Origin: an uncultured Ruminococcus sp.
GTDB taxonomy: Bacteria; Bacillota; Clostridia; Oscillospirales; Ruminococcaceae
NCBI GenBank assembly: GCA_946544695.1
Contig: CAMNMO010000002.1
Span: forward strand, 1 to 31,362
Length of the DNA stretch: 31,362 nucleotides
Direction: 5' to 3'
Shown: in pieces, positions 7,723 to 15,179 of the stretch
Layout: every line of letters starts with the position of its first letter
Position numbering within the stretch: position 1 is the stretch's first letter
Made by a program: the position numbers and the translations under genes
The notes under the pieces: generated by a model
Told to the model about the DNA's origin: nothing
Databases searched by the model: none
Seen by the model: the letters and a program-made list of their open reading frames with translations, nothing else

Positions 7723-8418
7723 ATGTACAGATACGAAACACATCTTCACACAGCAGAAACTTCAGCATGCGCTTCGGCAACGGGCGCAGAACAGGCAAGG
7801 CGCTACAAGCAGGAGGGTTATGACGGCATATTCGTCACCGACCACTTCTTCAACTCGAACACGACAGTCCCCCGTGATCTGCCGTGGGCTGAAAAGGTGG
7901 AGCTTTACTGCAAGGGCTACGAGAATGCGAAGGCAGAGGGCGATAAGATAGGCATAAAGGTATTCTTCGGGATAGAATATACCTTTGACGGCGCAGACAT
8001 ACTGGTCTACGGGCTGGATAAGCAGTGGCTGCTCGACCACCCCGACTGTGACCGTGACTTTTTCAGGTTCCATGATGACGCTAAGGAGGCGGGCGCTCTG
8101 CTGATACATGCACACCCTTTCAGGGAGGCTTGTTATCTGAACGGCAGGATAAATCTTCTGCCTAAATGGGTGGACGGCGTTGAGGTCTATAACAGCGGCA
8201 ACGGCGAGGAAAGCTGGAACGAGCATGCCGAGTGGTATGCAAAGGAATTCGGTTTCCGCAAAACAGCGGGCAGCGATAACCACCACCTTTCCGTGCCGAG
8301 CGAAAGGCTGGCAGGTATCGGCTGCGACAGCGAGATAAACAGCTGTGCCGATTACCGTGATGCGTTCTTTGCTGACAGGGTGATCCCCCTGTATCCCGCA
8401 AAAAGGCTGGGCGAATGA
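7723..8418 (+). CDS. PHP domain metal-dependent phosphoesterase
   Basis: The 231-aa protein carries the full PHP metal-site series: HLH at 7-9, Asp40-His41 in VTDHFF, Glu85 in GIEYT, His129/His131 in HAHPF and Asp185/His187 in GSDNHH. PHP enzymes hydrolyse phosphate esters with a two- or three-metal centre. Free-standing short ones act on small molecules such as histidinol phosphate, nucleotides or cyclic phosphates. The substrate cannot be read from sequence. It lies between the cellobiose 2-epimerase and the GH5 lipoprotein with short gaps (80 and 35 nt), so a role in sugar-phosphate metabolism is possible but unproven. AAAGG precedes the ATG by 9 nt. It lacks the extra regions of histidinol phosphatase or DNA polymerase. 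Confidence 0.87.
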   Translation: MYRYETHLHTAETSACASATGAEQARRYKQEGYDGIFVTDHFFNSNTTVPRDLPWAEKVELYCKGYENAKAEGDKIGIKVFFGIEYTFDGADILVYGLDKQWLLDHPDCDRDFFRFHDDAKEAGALLIHAHPFREACYLNGRINLLPKWVDGVEVYNSGNGEESWNEHAEWYAKEFGFRKTAGSDNHHLSVPSERLAGIGCDSEINSCADYRDAFFADRVIPLYPAKRLGE

Positions 8419-8453
8419 AGTGACACAGTCAGATACCCAAAGGAGGGTCTAAT

Positions 8454-9680
8454 ATGAGACTTAGTAAATTTGCAGCACTGTTAGTTGCAGCTGCCATGTC
8501 GGTGGGGACACTGACTGCCTGCACCGACAACAAGGACAGTTCAAAGGCTGATGCACAGTCAAAGGCTGAAACAGCTTCGGCTGACAGCGGAGATGCATCC
8601 GCCGATGAGGAGGTGCCTGTTTCTCAGACACATACCGATGACAAGATGACGGTAACTTCCGCCAAAGATCTGGTGGCGCAGATGACCAACGGCTGGAATC
8701 TCGGAAATACGATGGACGCCAGCGGCAACGGGCTTGATGCCGAGACTGCATGGCTGCCCACTAAGGTGCAGACAAATCAGTTCATGATTGATCTGCTGGT
8801 GGACGAGGGCTTCAACGTGCTGCGTGTGCCCGTAAGCTGGGACGGTCATATCACAGGCGATGACTATCAGATAGACCCCGAGTGGATGGACAGGGTGCAG
8901 GAGATAGTCAACTACGGCATAGATGACGGAATGTTCGTTATACTCAATACCCACCATGAGGAATGGTATATGCCGAAGGCTTCCGAAAAGGACGGCGATA
9001 TCGAGGAGATAAAAGCTGTGTGGGCACAGATAGCCGACCGTTTCAAGGGCTATGACGAGCACCTGATATTTGAGGGACTCAACGAACCGAGACTTCGTGG
9101 TGAGGGCGCCGAGTGGACAGGCACCACAGAAGCAAGGGATATCATAAATGAGTATGAAAAGGCATTTGTTGATACTGTAAGGGCTTCGGGCGGAAACAAC
9201 GCCGACAGATGCCTGATGATAACGGGCTATGCCGCATCATCGTCATACAACAACCTTTCTGCGATAGTCCTGCCCGAACAGAGCGATAAGCTGATAGTTT
9301 CGGTGCATGCATACCTGCCCTATTCCTTCGCACTTGATACAAAGGGCACCGATCAGTATGACCCCGAGGATAATTCCATACCCGAGCTGTTTGAGAACCT
9401 CAATGAGCTTTTCATCAGTCAGGGCGTGCCTGTCATCGTGGGCGAATTCGGCTCGGTCAACAAGGATAATCTCGATCAGCGCATAGCCTGCCTTGATGAC
9501 TACCTCGCAGCGGCAGCAAAGTATGACATACCCTGCGTATGGTGGGACAACTATGCAAGAATGGGCAACGGCGAGAACTTCGGACTGCTCAACCGTGCAG
9601 ACCTTGACTGGTACTTCCCCGAAATGATGGAGGTATTCAAAAAGTACGCCGACAGCGACCCCGCAGCTAAGGCTGCATAA
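8454..9680 (+). CDS. GH5 endoglucanase-type glycoside hydrolase, lipid-anchored
   Basis: The 408-aa protein has a signal peptide with lipobox L-T-A-Cys23, a Ser/Ala/Asp-rich linker to about residue 65 and one GH5 catalytic domain. Subfamily GH5_4 landmarks are visible: GWNLGNTMDA at 80-89, RVPVSW at 124-129, the acid/base Glu211 in FEGLNEP, HAY at 285-287, the nucleophile Glu331 in VGEFGS, and WWDN. The family cleaves beta-1,4-glucans, often also xyloglucan or mixed-linkage glucan. No dockerin or carbohydrate-binding module follows the domain, so it is predicted to work at the cell surface, probably trimming oligosaccharides. The upstream epimerase could process imported cellobiose. AAAGGAGGG precedes the ATG. 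A strong terminator ends the locus. Confidence 0.92.
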   Translation: MRLSKFAALLVAAAMSVGTLTACTDNKDSSKADAQSKAETASADSGDASADEEVPVSQTHTDDKMTVTSAKDLVAQMTNGWNLGNTMDASGNGLDAETAWLPTKVQTNQFMIDLLVDEGFNVLRVPVSWDGHITGDDYQIDPEWMDRVQEIVNYGIDDGMFVILNTHHEEWYMPKASEKDGDIEEIKAVWAQIADRFKGYDEHLIFEGLNEPRLRGEGAEWTGTTEARDIINEYEKAFVDTVRASGGNNADRCLMITGYAASSSYNNLSAIVLPEQSDKLIVSVHAYLPYSFALDTKGTDQYDPEDNSIPELFENLNELFISQGVPVIVGEFGSVNKDNLDQRIACLDDYLAAAAKYDIPCVWWDNYARMGNGENFGLLNRADLDWYFPEMMEVFKKYADSDPAAKAA

Positions 9681-9704
9681 ATGATCTGTATCGTTTACCA
9701 TGCT

Positions 9705-9740
9705 CCCCCGCAGAAGTTTGTTCTTCTGCGGGGCTTTTTT
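9705..9740 (+). terminator. Strong terminator after the GH5 gene
   Basis: CCCCGCAGAAG, a TTTGTT loop and CTTCTGCGGGG give an 11-bp perfect stem, followed by a C and six T. Confidence 0.95.
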
Positions 9741-9773
9741 ATGATGCGCACACCCGATCAAGGAGCGTAAAAT

Positions 9774-9809
9774 TATTTAAGGACTATTTAAGAATTTGTA
9801 TGATATATT
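9774..9809 (+). promoter_or_regulatory. Promoter with PhoB-box-like direct repeat upstream of the ABC ATPase
   Basis: TATTTAAG occurs at 9774-9781 and again at 9785-9792, 11 bp apart start to start, so both lie on one face of the helix. They sit where a -35 box should be, before -10 candidates TATGAT (9799-9804) or TATATT (9804-9809). No good -35 hexamer exists. OmpR/PhoB-type regulators bind such repeats and can replace the -35, and a regulator of this family is encoded two genes away. Confidence 0.55.
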
Positions 9810-9825
9810 AGTCACAGAAGAAGAG

Positions 9826-9855
9826 ATGAGCCCCGAAAACAGGGCTCTCGGCTGA
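9826..9855 (+). other. Possible leader peptide overlapping a hairpin (MSPENRALG)
   Basis: A nine-codon frame lies between the promoter and the ATPase ribosome binding site and overlaps the hairpin GAGCCC (9828-9833)/GGGCTC (9842-9847). The ribosome binding site is weak (AGAAG). It may be chance, or part of translational or transcriptional attenuation of the ATPase gene. Confidence 0.25.
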
Positions 9856-9879
9856 GAACCAAAAAAGGAGATAATGACT

Positions 9880-10638
9880 ATGAATACCGTACTTGAAGTT
9901 AAAGACCTGTGCAAGACCTACGTGGTAAACAAAAGACAGAACAACGTACTCTGCAACCTTGACCTGACTGTGAACGAGGGCGAGATGGTGGCAGTTATGG
10001 GACCTTCGGGCTCGGGCAAAAGCACACTGCTGTATACCGTTTCGGGCATGGACAAGATGACTGCGGGCAGCGTGAAGTTCTGCGGAAGGGACATGAACGA
10101 CATGAAGGATAACGAGCTGGCTGAGATGCGCCTTGACGATATGGGCTTTATCTTCCAGCAGATGTATATGATGAAGAACCTGACTGTTCTCGATAACATT
10201 ATCCTTCCCGCTGTAAAGTCCAAAAAGAACAATGAGAGCCGCAAGGAGACAGTTCAGCGTGGTCAGGCGCTGATGCGCAAGATGGGCATAATCGACACTG
10301 CGGGCAACGATATCAACGAGGTGTCGGGCGGTCAGCTGCAAAGGGCATGCATCTGCCGCAGCATGATAAACGAACCCAAGATGATATTCGCAGATGAACC
10401 CACAGGCGCCCTCAACCGCAGTTCTTCCGAAGAAGTTATGGAGGAGCTGACAAAGCTCAACGAGGAGGGCACCACCATAATGCTGGTAACACACGATGCT
10501 AAGGTGGCTGCAAAGTGCAGCAGGGTGCTGTTCATAGTTGACGGCAGCATCAAGGGCGAATACGACATCGACCGCAGCAAGCCCCTGAGAGACAGGGAGA
10601 GAGCGCTTAACAACTGGCTGATGGAGATGGGCTGGTAA
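9880..10638 (+). CDS. ABC transporter ATP-binding protein, BceA/MacB-like
   Basis: I chose the ATG at 9880 (252 aa) since AAGGAG at 9865-9870 is 9 nt away. An ATG at 9874 is only 3 nt from it. The ATPase parts are complete: Walker A GPSGSGKST at 41-49, Q-loop FIFQQ, signature VSGGQLQRA, Walker B IFADEP and H-loop VTHD. The end LNNWLMEMGW resembles BceA-type ATPases, which pair with an FtsX-like permease to detoxify cell-wall-active peptides. No permease gene is present in this window. The next genes are a response regulator and kinase after 126 nt. It may use a permease encoded elsewhere or act as a regulatory ATPase. The direct-repeat promoter suggests control by the neighbouring regulator. 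The substrate is unknown. Confidence 0.88.
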   Translation: MNTVLEVKDLCKTYVVNKRQNNVLCNLDLTVNEGEMVAVMGPSGSGKSTLLYTVSGMDKMTAGSVKFCGRDMNDMKDNELAEMRLDDMGFIFQQMYMMKNLTVLDNIILPAVKSKKNNESRKETVQRGQALMRKMGIIDTAGNDINEVSGGQLQRACICRSMINEPKMIFADEPTGALNRSSSEEVMEELTKLNEEGTTIMLVTHDAKVAAKCSRVLFIVDGSIKGEYDIDRSKPLRDRERALNNWLMEMGW

Positions 10639-10716
10639 AACAGGACGAACGGAGACAACGATACGAAAGATCAGACGCCGCTGTAACATATTTGCATTAA
10701 AGTTTTGCTTACCCCC

Positions 10717-10745
10717 TTGCCTTATTTTTTCAGTTATGGTAAAAT
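10717..10745 (+). promoter_or_regulatory. Promoter of the two-component system
   Basis: TTGCCT (10717-10722), 17-nt spacer, TAAAAT (10740-10745). Transcription would begin near 10752, which excludes the ATG at 10750 as start of the regulator and supports the one at 10765. Confidence 0.65.
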
Positions 10746-10764
10746 ATGAATGGGTGGTGACGAT

Positions 10765-11427
10765 ATGACAGATATACTTATAGTTGAAGACAACAAGGAA
10801 CTCAGCGGCGTACTGAGCGATTTCCTGCGGGCAGAGGGCTATGTGGTAAGCGTGGCTGACAGCGGTGAAAAGGCACTCACGCTGTTTGAAAAGTACGGCG
10901 CAAGGCTGGTGCTGCTGGACATAAATCTTCCAGGCATGGACGGCTTTGCTGTGTGCAGGGCGATACGTGGGCAGGATAATACACCAATACTTATCCTGAC
11001 AGCCCGTGTTGACCGTGATGATAAGCTCAACGGTCTGGTGCTGGGCGCTGATGACTACATCGAGAAGCCCTATGATATCGACATACTGCTTGCCAAGATA
11101 AAGGGCATTTTCGCAAGGCGGCTTGCACTCGATACTGTTTCGGACGGAGGCATTACCCTTAATCTGGCAGACAAGACTGTCACCCGTGACGGCAGACAGA
11201 TACAGATGACAGCAAAGGAATTCGAGCTGCTTTACACCCTCATGACAAATAAGGGGCAGCTGCTGACAAAGGATATGCTGTTTGGCAGGATATGGGGTTC
11301 TGACAGCGAAAGCGAACAGCAGACCCTCACCGTGCATATTAAATGGCTGCGCCGGAAAATAGAGGACGACCCCAAAGCGCCCAAGCATATCCTGACGGTC
11401 TGGGGCAGGGGATACAGGTGGGAATAG
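10765..11427 (+). CDS. OmpR/PhoB-family response regulator
   Basis: The 220-aa regulator has a receiver domain (1-115) with acidic residues Glu8/Asp9, phospho-acceptor Asp52 in LLDINLPG, Thr79 in ILTAR and Lys101 in EKPYD. A C-terminal winged helix (about 128-220) shows TAKEFELLYTL, TVHIKWLRRKIE and the final TVWGRGYRW typical of OmpR-type DNA binding. The kinase gene starts 2 nt after its stop codon, so the two are translated together and form a cognate pair. I chose the ATG at 10765 because GGTGGTGA lies just upstream and an alternative at 10750 would precede the predicted transcript start. Likely targets include the 11-bp-period direct repeat at 9774-9792, which is inference. Confidence 0.92.
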   Translation: MTDILIVEDNKELSGVLSDFLRAEGYVVSVADSGEKALTLFEKYGARLVLLDINLPGMDGFAVCRAIRGQDNTPILILTARVDRDDKLNGLVLGADDYIEKPYDIDILLAKIKGIFARRLALDTVSDGGITLNLADKTVTRDGRQIQMTAKEFELLYTLMTNKGQLLTKDMLFGRIWGSDSESEQQTLTVHIKWLRRKIEDDPKAPKHILTVWGRGYRWE

Positions 11428-11428
11428 C

Positions 11429-12652
11429 ATGAAAAGCTACGGTAAACTTGCCGCAGTGCTGCTGACTGTATGGCTGCTGCTGTGGGCTGTTTCCGGGGCG
11501 ACCGTCTGGATGGCGGGGCGCACCCGAAACAGGCAGTATCTTGTGGACGCTGAGCGGATCCGACTTTCCATCGAGGACGGCGACCTGCCCGATGCGGCAG
11601 ATTACCCGTCGGTGACAGGCATTTTCGAGGACGACGGCAGCCTTTATGATACCACCAATGAGTACGTCATCATAGATGCGGGCGGCAGCCTGTACCGCAT
11701 TGAGTATGACGATACCGCAGGCAGCAATGAAGAACGTTCATTCAGCGTGCTGAATATTTCGATGGGCGCAGGTCTTGTGATACTGGCAGGCATGCTGCTG
11801 TATCTTGGCAGATATATCATAAAGCCCTTCAATGAGATAAGTGAACTGCCTGCCGAACTTGCTAAAGGCGGGCTGAACAGACCCCTCAAAGAGAATAAGC
11901 ACAAATATTTCGGCAAATTCATCTGGGGACTTGACATGCTGCGGCAAAGTCTTGAACAGGCAGAGACCCGCAGGCTTGAACAGGCAAAGGCAGAAAAGAC
12001 CCTGCTGCTTTCGCTCTCACATGACATAAAAACGCCCCTTGCTGCCATAAAGCTGTATTCAAGTGCGCTGGCAAAGGGTCTGTATACCGATAAGGATAAA
12101 CAGCGTGATACGGCTGTAAGCATAAATGCAAAGGCAGATGAGATAGAGGGCTATGTGGGCGAGATAATCAAAAACAGCACAGATGATTTCCTGTCGTTCA
12201 ATGCCGAGATAAGGGATTTTTACCTGTCGGAAGTTATAAACAGGCTGAAAAATTACTATGAGGAAAAGCTGGCTGTGATATCGGTGGAACTTGCCATAGA
12301 CAAGTATACCGACTGCCTGCTTTCGGGCGACCCCGACAGACTTTCGGAGGTGCTTCAGAATCTGGTGGAAAATGCCATAAAATACGGCGACGGCGGATAT
12401 ATAAAGGTAAGCTTCGATGCCGAAGAAGATATGCGCTTCATCACCGTGACGAACAGCGGCTGCACACTTCCCGAAAGCGAGCTTACACATATATTTGACA
12501 GCTTCTGGCGTGGTTCAAATACAGGCAAGCAGCCTGGCAGCGGTCTGGGACTGTATATCTGCCGCAGGCTTATGCACCTGATGAACGGCGATATCTTCGC
12601 TGAGATAAACGGCGGCGATATGTGCATGACGGCTGTCTGCAAAAAGGCATGA
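11429..12652 (+). CDS. Sensor histidine kinase
   Basis: The 407-aa membrane kinase has two transmembrane helices (about 7-29 and 111-131) enclosing an extracytoplasmic domain of about 80 residues. A short linker/HAMP-like helix follows, then the phosphorylated His198 in SLSHDIKTPL. The ATP-binding domain shows the N box NLVENAIKYGDGG, the G1-like TVTNSG, the F box DSFWRG and the G2 box GSGLGLYI, so it should be active. The external domain matches no sensor that I recognise. Its size differs from BceS-type kinases, which lack one, so simple assignment to a Bce bacitracin module is unsafe. The gene starts 2 nt after the regulator stop, and a terminator follows at 12661-12704. Confidence 0.92.
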   Translation: MKSYGKLAAVLLTVWLLLWAVSGATVWMAGRTRNRQYLVDAERIRLSIEDGDLPDAADYPSVTGIFEDDGSLYDTTNEYVIIDAGGSLYRIEYDDTAGSNEERSFSVLNISMGAGLVILAGMLLYLGRYIIKPFNEISELPAELAKGGLNRPLKENKHKYFGKFIWGLDMLRQSLEQAETRRLEQAKAEKTLLLSLSHDIKTPLAAIKLYSSALAKGLYTDKDKQRDTAVSINAKADEIEGYVGEIIKNSTDDFLSFNAEIRDFYLSEVINRLKNYYEEKLAVISVELAIDKYTDCLLSGDPDRLSEVLQNLVENAIKYGDGGYIKVSFDAEEDMRFITVTNSGCTLPESELTHIFDSFWRGSNTGKQPGSGLGLYICRRLMHLMNGDIFAEINGGDMCMTAVCKKA

Positions 12653-12660
12653 ATATCTGT

Positions 12661-12704
12661 AAAAAAAGCCTTTCTTTCCGTGTAAAACGGGGGAAAGGCT
12701 TTTT
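12661..12704 (+). terminator. Terminator after the histidine kinase
   Basis: AAAAAGCCTTTC and GAAAGGCTTTTT form the outer stem. TTCCGT and ACGG extend it imperfectly, and the stem ends in a T run. The flanking A run could also support minus-strand termination. Confidence 0.88.
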
Positions 12705-12805
12705 GTATGCTTTGCAGCCTGTTTCAAAATTTATATTCTTGTTCGTTATGCACGGGGATATGCATAAAAGCAACCGACCTTAACACAAGTGCAATCCGCA
12801 GAGTA

Positions 12806-12834
12806 TTGACATTTGGGGCAAAATAATTTATAAT
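12806..12834 (+). promoter_or_regulatory. Full-consensus sigma-A promoter of the YfhO operon
   Basis: TTGACA (12806-12811), 17-nt spacer, TATAAT (12829-12834): both hexamers and the spacer are ideal. It should be a strong constitutive promoter unless a repressor covers it. The transcript leader is about 60 nt. Confidence 0.93.
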
Positions 12835-12903
12835 TATGATATCGAAAGGAACAGCTGCTTCGCTGCAGAGGATAAGGATTATTTGTGGACGGAGGTGAGC
12901 GTT

Positions 12904-13446
12904 TTGTTCGGCAGGGATAAAATGGATAAAGAAATGCGCAGAGCTGAAAAAAGCGCAAGAAAGTTCGCAAAACGTATCCAAAGAGAAGCAAAGGATGTGA
13001 GTGATATGTTAGGTAAAAATAAAAGGACAGCAAACACAAGCTATAATTATAATGAACCCGCTCGTTCATCGGGCAACCCGACACTTCAGTTCTTTATAGG
13101 TTTTCTGCTGCTTGGCGGCGGACTGTACTGGCTGCTAAATTCCTTTACTGTGTATTCGGGTCTTGGCGGATTCGGGCACTATTCGTTCTTCGGCATGAGG
13201 ATAACAGGCGGCGTTATGCTGATACCTCTGCTGCTGGGTATAGGTCTGATATTCTTCCTTGACGGCAAAAAGCGTTTCATAGGCTACTCTGTCGCTGCAC
13301 TGGGACTTTTCGTGATAGTAATATCGCTGTTGTCCTCGCTGGAATTCCATGCGAGATACGGCAGCACACTTTATGTTTACGTGCTGATGTTCGGCATGAT
13401 AGTAGCAGGCGCAGGTCTGCTCTTAAAATCTATCTTCAAGAAATAG
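12904..13446 (+). CDS. Predicted membrane protein of unknown function
   Basis: The start is most likely the TTG at 12904 (180 aa): GGAGGTGA (12891-12898) is a full match to the 16S rRNA tail and ends 5 nt before it. An ATG at 12922 with a weaker AGGG is the alternative. The N-terminal 60 residues are very basic and helical (KEMRRAEKSARKFAKRIQRE), probably cytosolic. Four hydrophobic segments follow at about 60-83, 94-118, 121-143 and 150-175, and the protein ends in basic residues. I recognise no family. It is the first gene of the operon ending in YfhO, 10 nt before the next gene, so a role in envelope glycan assembly or its control is possible. Confidence 0.8.
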   Translation: MFGRDKMDKEMRRAEKSARKFAKRIQREAKDVSDMLGKNKRTANTSYNYNEPARSSGNPTLQFFIGFLLLGGGLYWLLNSFTVYSGLGGFGHYSFFGMRITGGVMLIPLLLGIGLIFFLDGKKRFIGYSVAALGLFVIVISLLSSLEFHARYGSTLYVYVLMFGMIVAGAGLLLKSIFKK

Positions 13447-13456
13447 AGCTGAGTGA

Positions 13457-14218
13457 ATGAACTTCATTTTTCTGGGAAGTATAATATTGCTGATACAGCT
13501 GCCGCTGGGCTGGACGGCGGGGTATATCCTCAAAGTCATAGGCTTTTCGCTATGCGCCGCAGGCGTTTGCGAACTTGCAGACCTTTGCAGGCAGCAGCAT
13601 AAGATCAATAATGATGACCCCCCTGTCCGTGCAAACGGGCTTGGGGGTATCGCTGTTTGGAGGACTGTGCGCAGACTTATGTCTGATGGATACAGCGAAA
13701 AAACGCTGCCGCAGGCAAGGCTTGAGGTGCTGGATATGCTGAGGCGCAGCGCAGTGGTTTCAGCTGCGGCTGGCGCTGTGAGTGCAGGCATCGCAGCTTT
13801 GTTCGAGTTTGTGCTCAAAACTTCCGCAGCGGCTTTGGTCACGGGGCTGCTGGGGGCGGTCAATGCATTACTGGCGATGAGGCTGGCAGCAGGCATAAAT
13901 GCCTTTATGTGCGAGAACGATCAGCCATCATCGGGCAGGAAGCAGGAGGACAGGCTGCTGTTTACCGATAACAGGACCGACCTGCTGAGACTGCGTGATA
14001 TACTGAATAAAACAGGTATCTGCATGGCTGTGAACCTGCTGTGCGATATCATCAACCGCACAGTGCCCTCCGAAAGCGTGCAGACCTATGCGGGATTCAT
14101 GGCTGCTATAAGCAAACTTACGCTGTATGTGTTCGTCATCACTGCGGCTGTGAGATATTATCATGTAAGGGCGGGATTTTTCAGAATGAACCCCGATGCG
14201 GAAAATGACGATAACTGA
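13457..14218 (+). CDS. Predicted membrane protein of unknown function
   Basis: The 253-aa protein shows two hydrophobic stretches at the N-terminus (about 3-38), a polar cytosolic segment (about 42-90), then a pair of Ala/Gly-rich membrane helices around 95-147, another polar stretch and a last pair of helices near 190-237. No motif is recognised. The ribosome binding site is weak. It lies 10 nt after the upstream membrane protein and 19 nt before the GtrB-like glycosyltransferase, so it is surely in the same operon. The pattern of small Ala-rich helices without charged active-site residues suggests a structural or regulatory membrane partner rather than an enzyme, which is inference. Confidence 0.75.
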   Translation: MNFIFLGSIILLIQLPLGWTAGYILKVIGFSLCAAGVCELADLCRQQHKINNDDPPVRANGLGGIAVWRTVRRLMSDGYSEKTLPQARLEVLDMLRRSAVVSAAAGAVSAGIAALFEFVLKTSAAALVTGLLGAVNALLAMRLAAGINAFMCENDQPSSGRKQEDRLLFTDNRTDLLRLRDILNKTGICMAVNLLCDIINRTVPSESVQTYAGFMAAISKLTLYVFVITAAVRYYHVRAGFFRMNPDAENDDN

Positions 14219-14237
14219 CAGCGGAGAGGAAAGTAAA

Positions 14238-15179
14238 ATGTTATCTGTTATAATACCTGCATTCAACGAGGAAGGCAATGTCAGGCGCACTGCCGAAACG
14301 CTGGGAAGGGTACTTGGTGAAAACAATATAGATCATGAGATAGTGTTCATAAATGACGGTTCATCTGACAAGACCTGGAAGATAATGAAGGAACTGGCAG
14401 AAAAGGACAAAAGGATCACAGCGCTGAATTTCTCACGCAACTTCGGCAAGGAGAGCGCTATTTTCGCAGGACTTGAACATGCGTCAGGCGACTGCGCAGT
14501 GCTGTTTGACTGCGATCTTCAGTTCCCTGCGGAGACGATAGTTGAGATGTACCGCATCTGGGAAAGCGGCGGCGTCGATGTGGTCGAGGGGCGCAAAAAG
14601 AGCCGTGGCAGGGAAAACCCTGTTTACAAGGGCTTCTCGCTGCTTTTCTATAAGCTGATAGGCAGCGGCAGCGGACTGGATATGCAGGACGCTTCCGATT
14701 TCAAGCTGATGGATAGATCTGTGGTAGATGCACTTTGCCGCATGCCCGAAAGACTCACTTTCTTCCGTGCGATGTCTGGCTGGGTGGGCTTCAATACCGA
14801 AAAGGTATGGTTCGAGGTAGCTGACCGTGAGATAGGCAGTTCAAAATGGCGCCCTTTACAGCTGGTCAGGTTCGCTGTGAACAACATAACCTCGTTCACA
14901 TCAGCACCGCTTCAGCTGGTCACTGCATTCGGTGTGATAACTTTTCTGGTCTCGATAATACTGGGCGTAAATACCCTTTACAATAAATTTTTCGGTAATT
15001 CCGAGGCGGGCTTCCCGACCGTCATCATACTTCAGCTGCTGACATCGAGTATAATCATGTTCAGTCTGGGCGTGATAGGTTATTATATCTCAAAGATATA
15101 CGAGGAGATAAAACAGCGTCCCCGATATATAATACGTGATATAGTCAGCCAAAGAGAGGATAAGGATAAAAATGGATAA
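14238..15179 (+). CDS. GtrB/CsbB-like polyprenyl-phosphate glycosyltransferase (GT2)
   Basis: The 313-aa enzyme starts at 14238, just after GAGAGGAAAG. A longer frame from 14196 would lie inside the previous gene. The GT2 fold is clear: SVIIPAFNEE at 3-12, FINDGSSDKT at 37-46, NFSRNFGKE at 64-72 and the metal/donor motif Asp91-Cys-Asp93 followed by LQFP. Two C-terminal membrane helices (about 235-258 and 264-290) anchor it. Relatives such as B. subtilis CsbB and GtrB make undecaprenyl-phosphate-sugar on the inner face. The YfhO gene starts within its last 8 nt, so the two are translationally coupled. That matches the CsbB-YfhO pair known to decorate lipoteichoic acid. The sugar cannot be told from sequence. 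Confidence 0.92.
   Translation: MLSVIIPAFNEEGNVRRTAETLGRVLGENNIDHEIVFINDGSSDKTWKIMKELAEKDKRITALNFSRNFGKESAIFAGLEHASGDCAVLFDCDLQFPAETIVEMYRIWESGGVDVVEGRKKSRGRENPVYKGFSLLFYKLIGSGSGLDMQDASDFKLMDRSVVDALCRMPERLTFFRAMSGWVGFNTEKVWFEVADREIGSSKWRPLQLVRFAVNNITSFTSAPLQLVTAFGVITFLVSIILGVNTLYNKFFGNSEAGFPTVIILQLLTSSIIMFSLGVIGYYISKIYEEIKQRPRYIIRDIVSQREDKDKNG

Noticed and set aside
9808..11430. 540-codon open frame on the minus strand
   Set aside because: It lies antisense to the ABC ATPase and response regulator, which carry complete motifs on the plus strand. Its protein is rich in His/Cys/Leu, without domains or a ribosome binding site.
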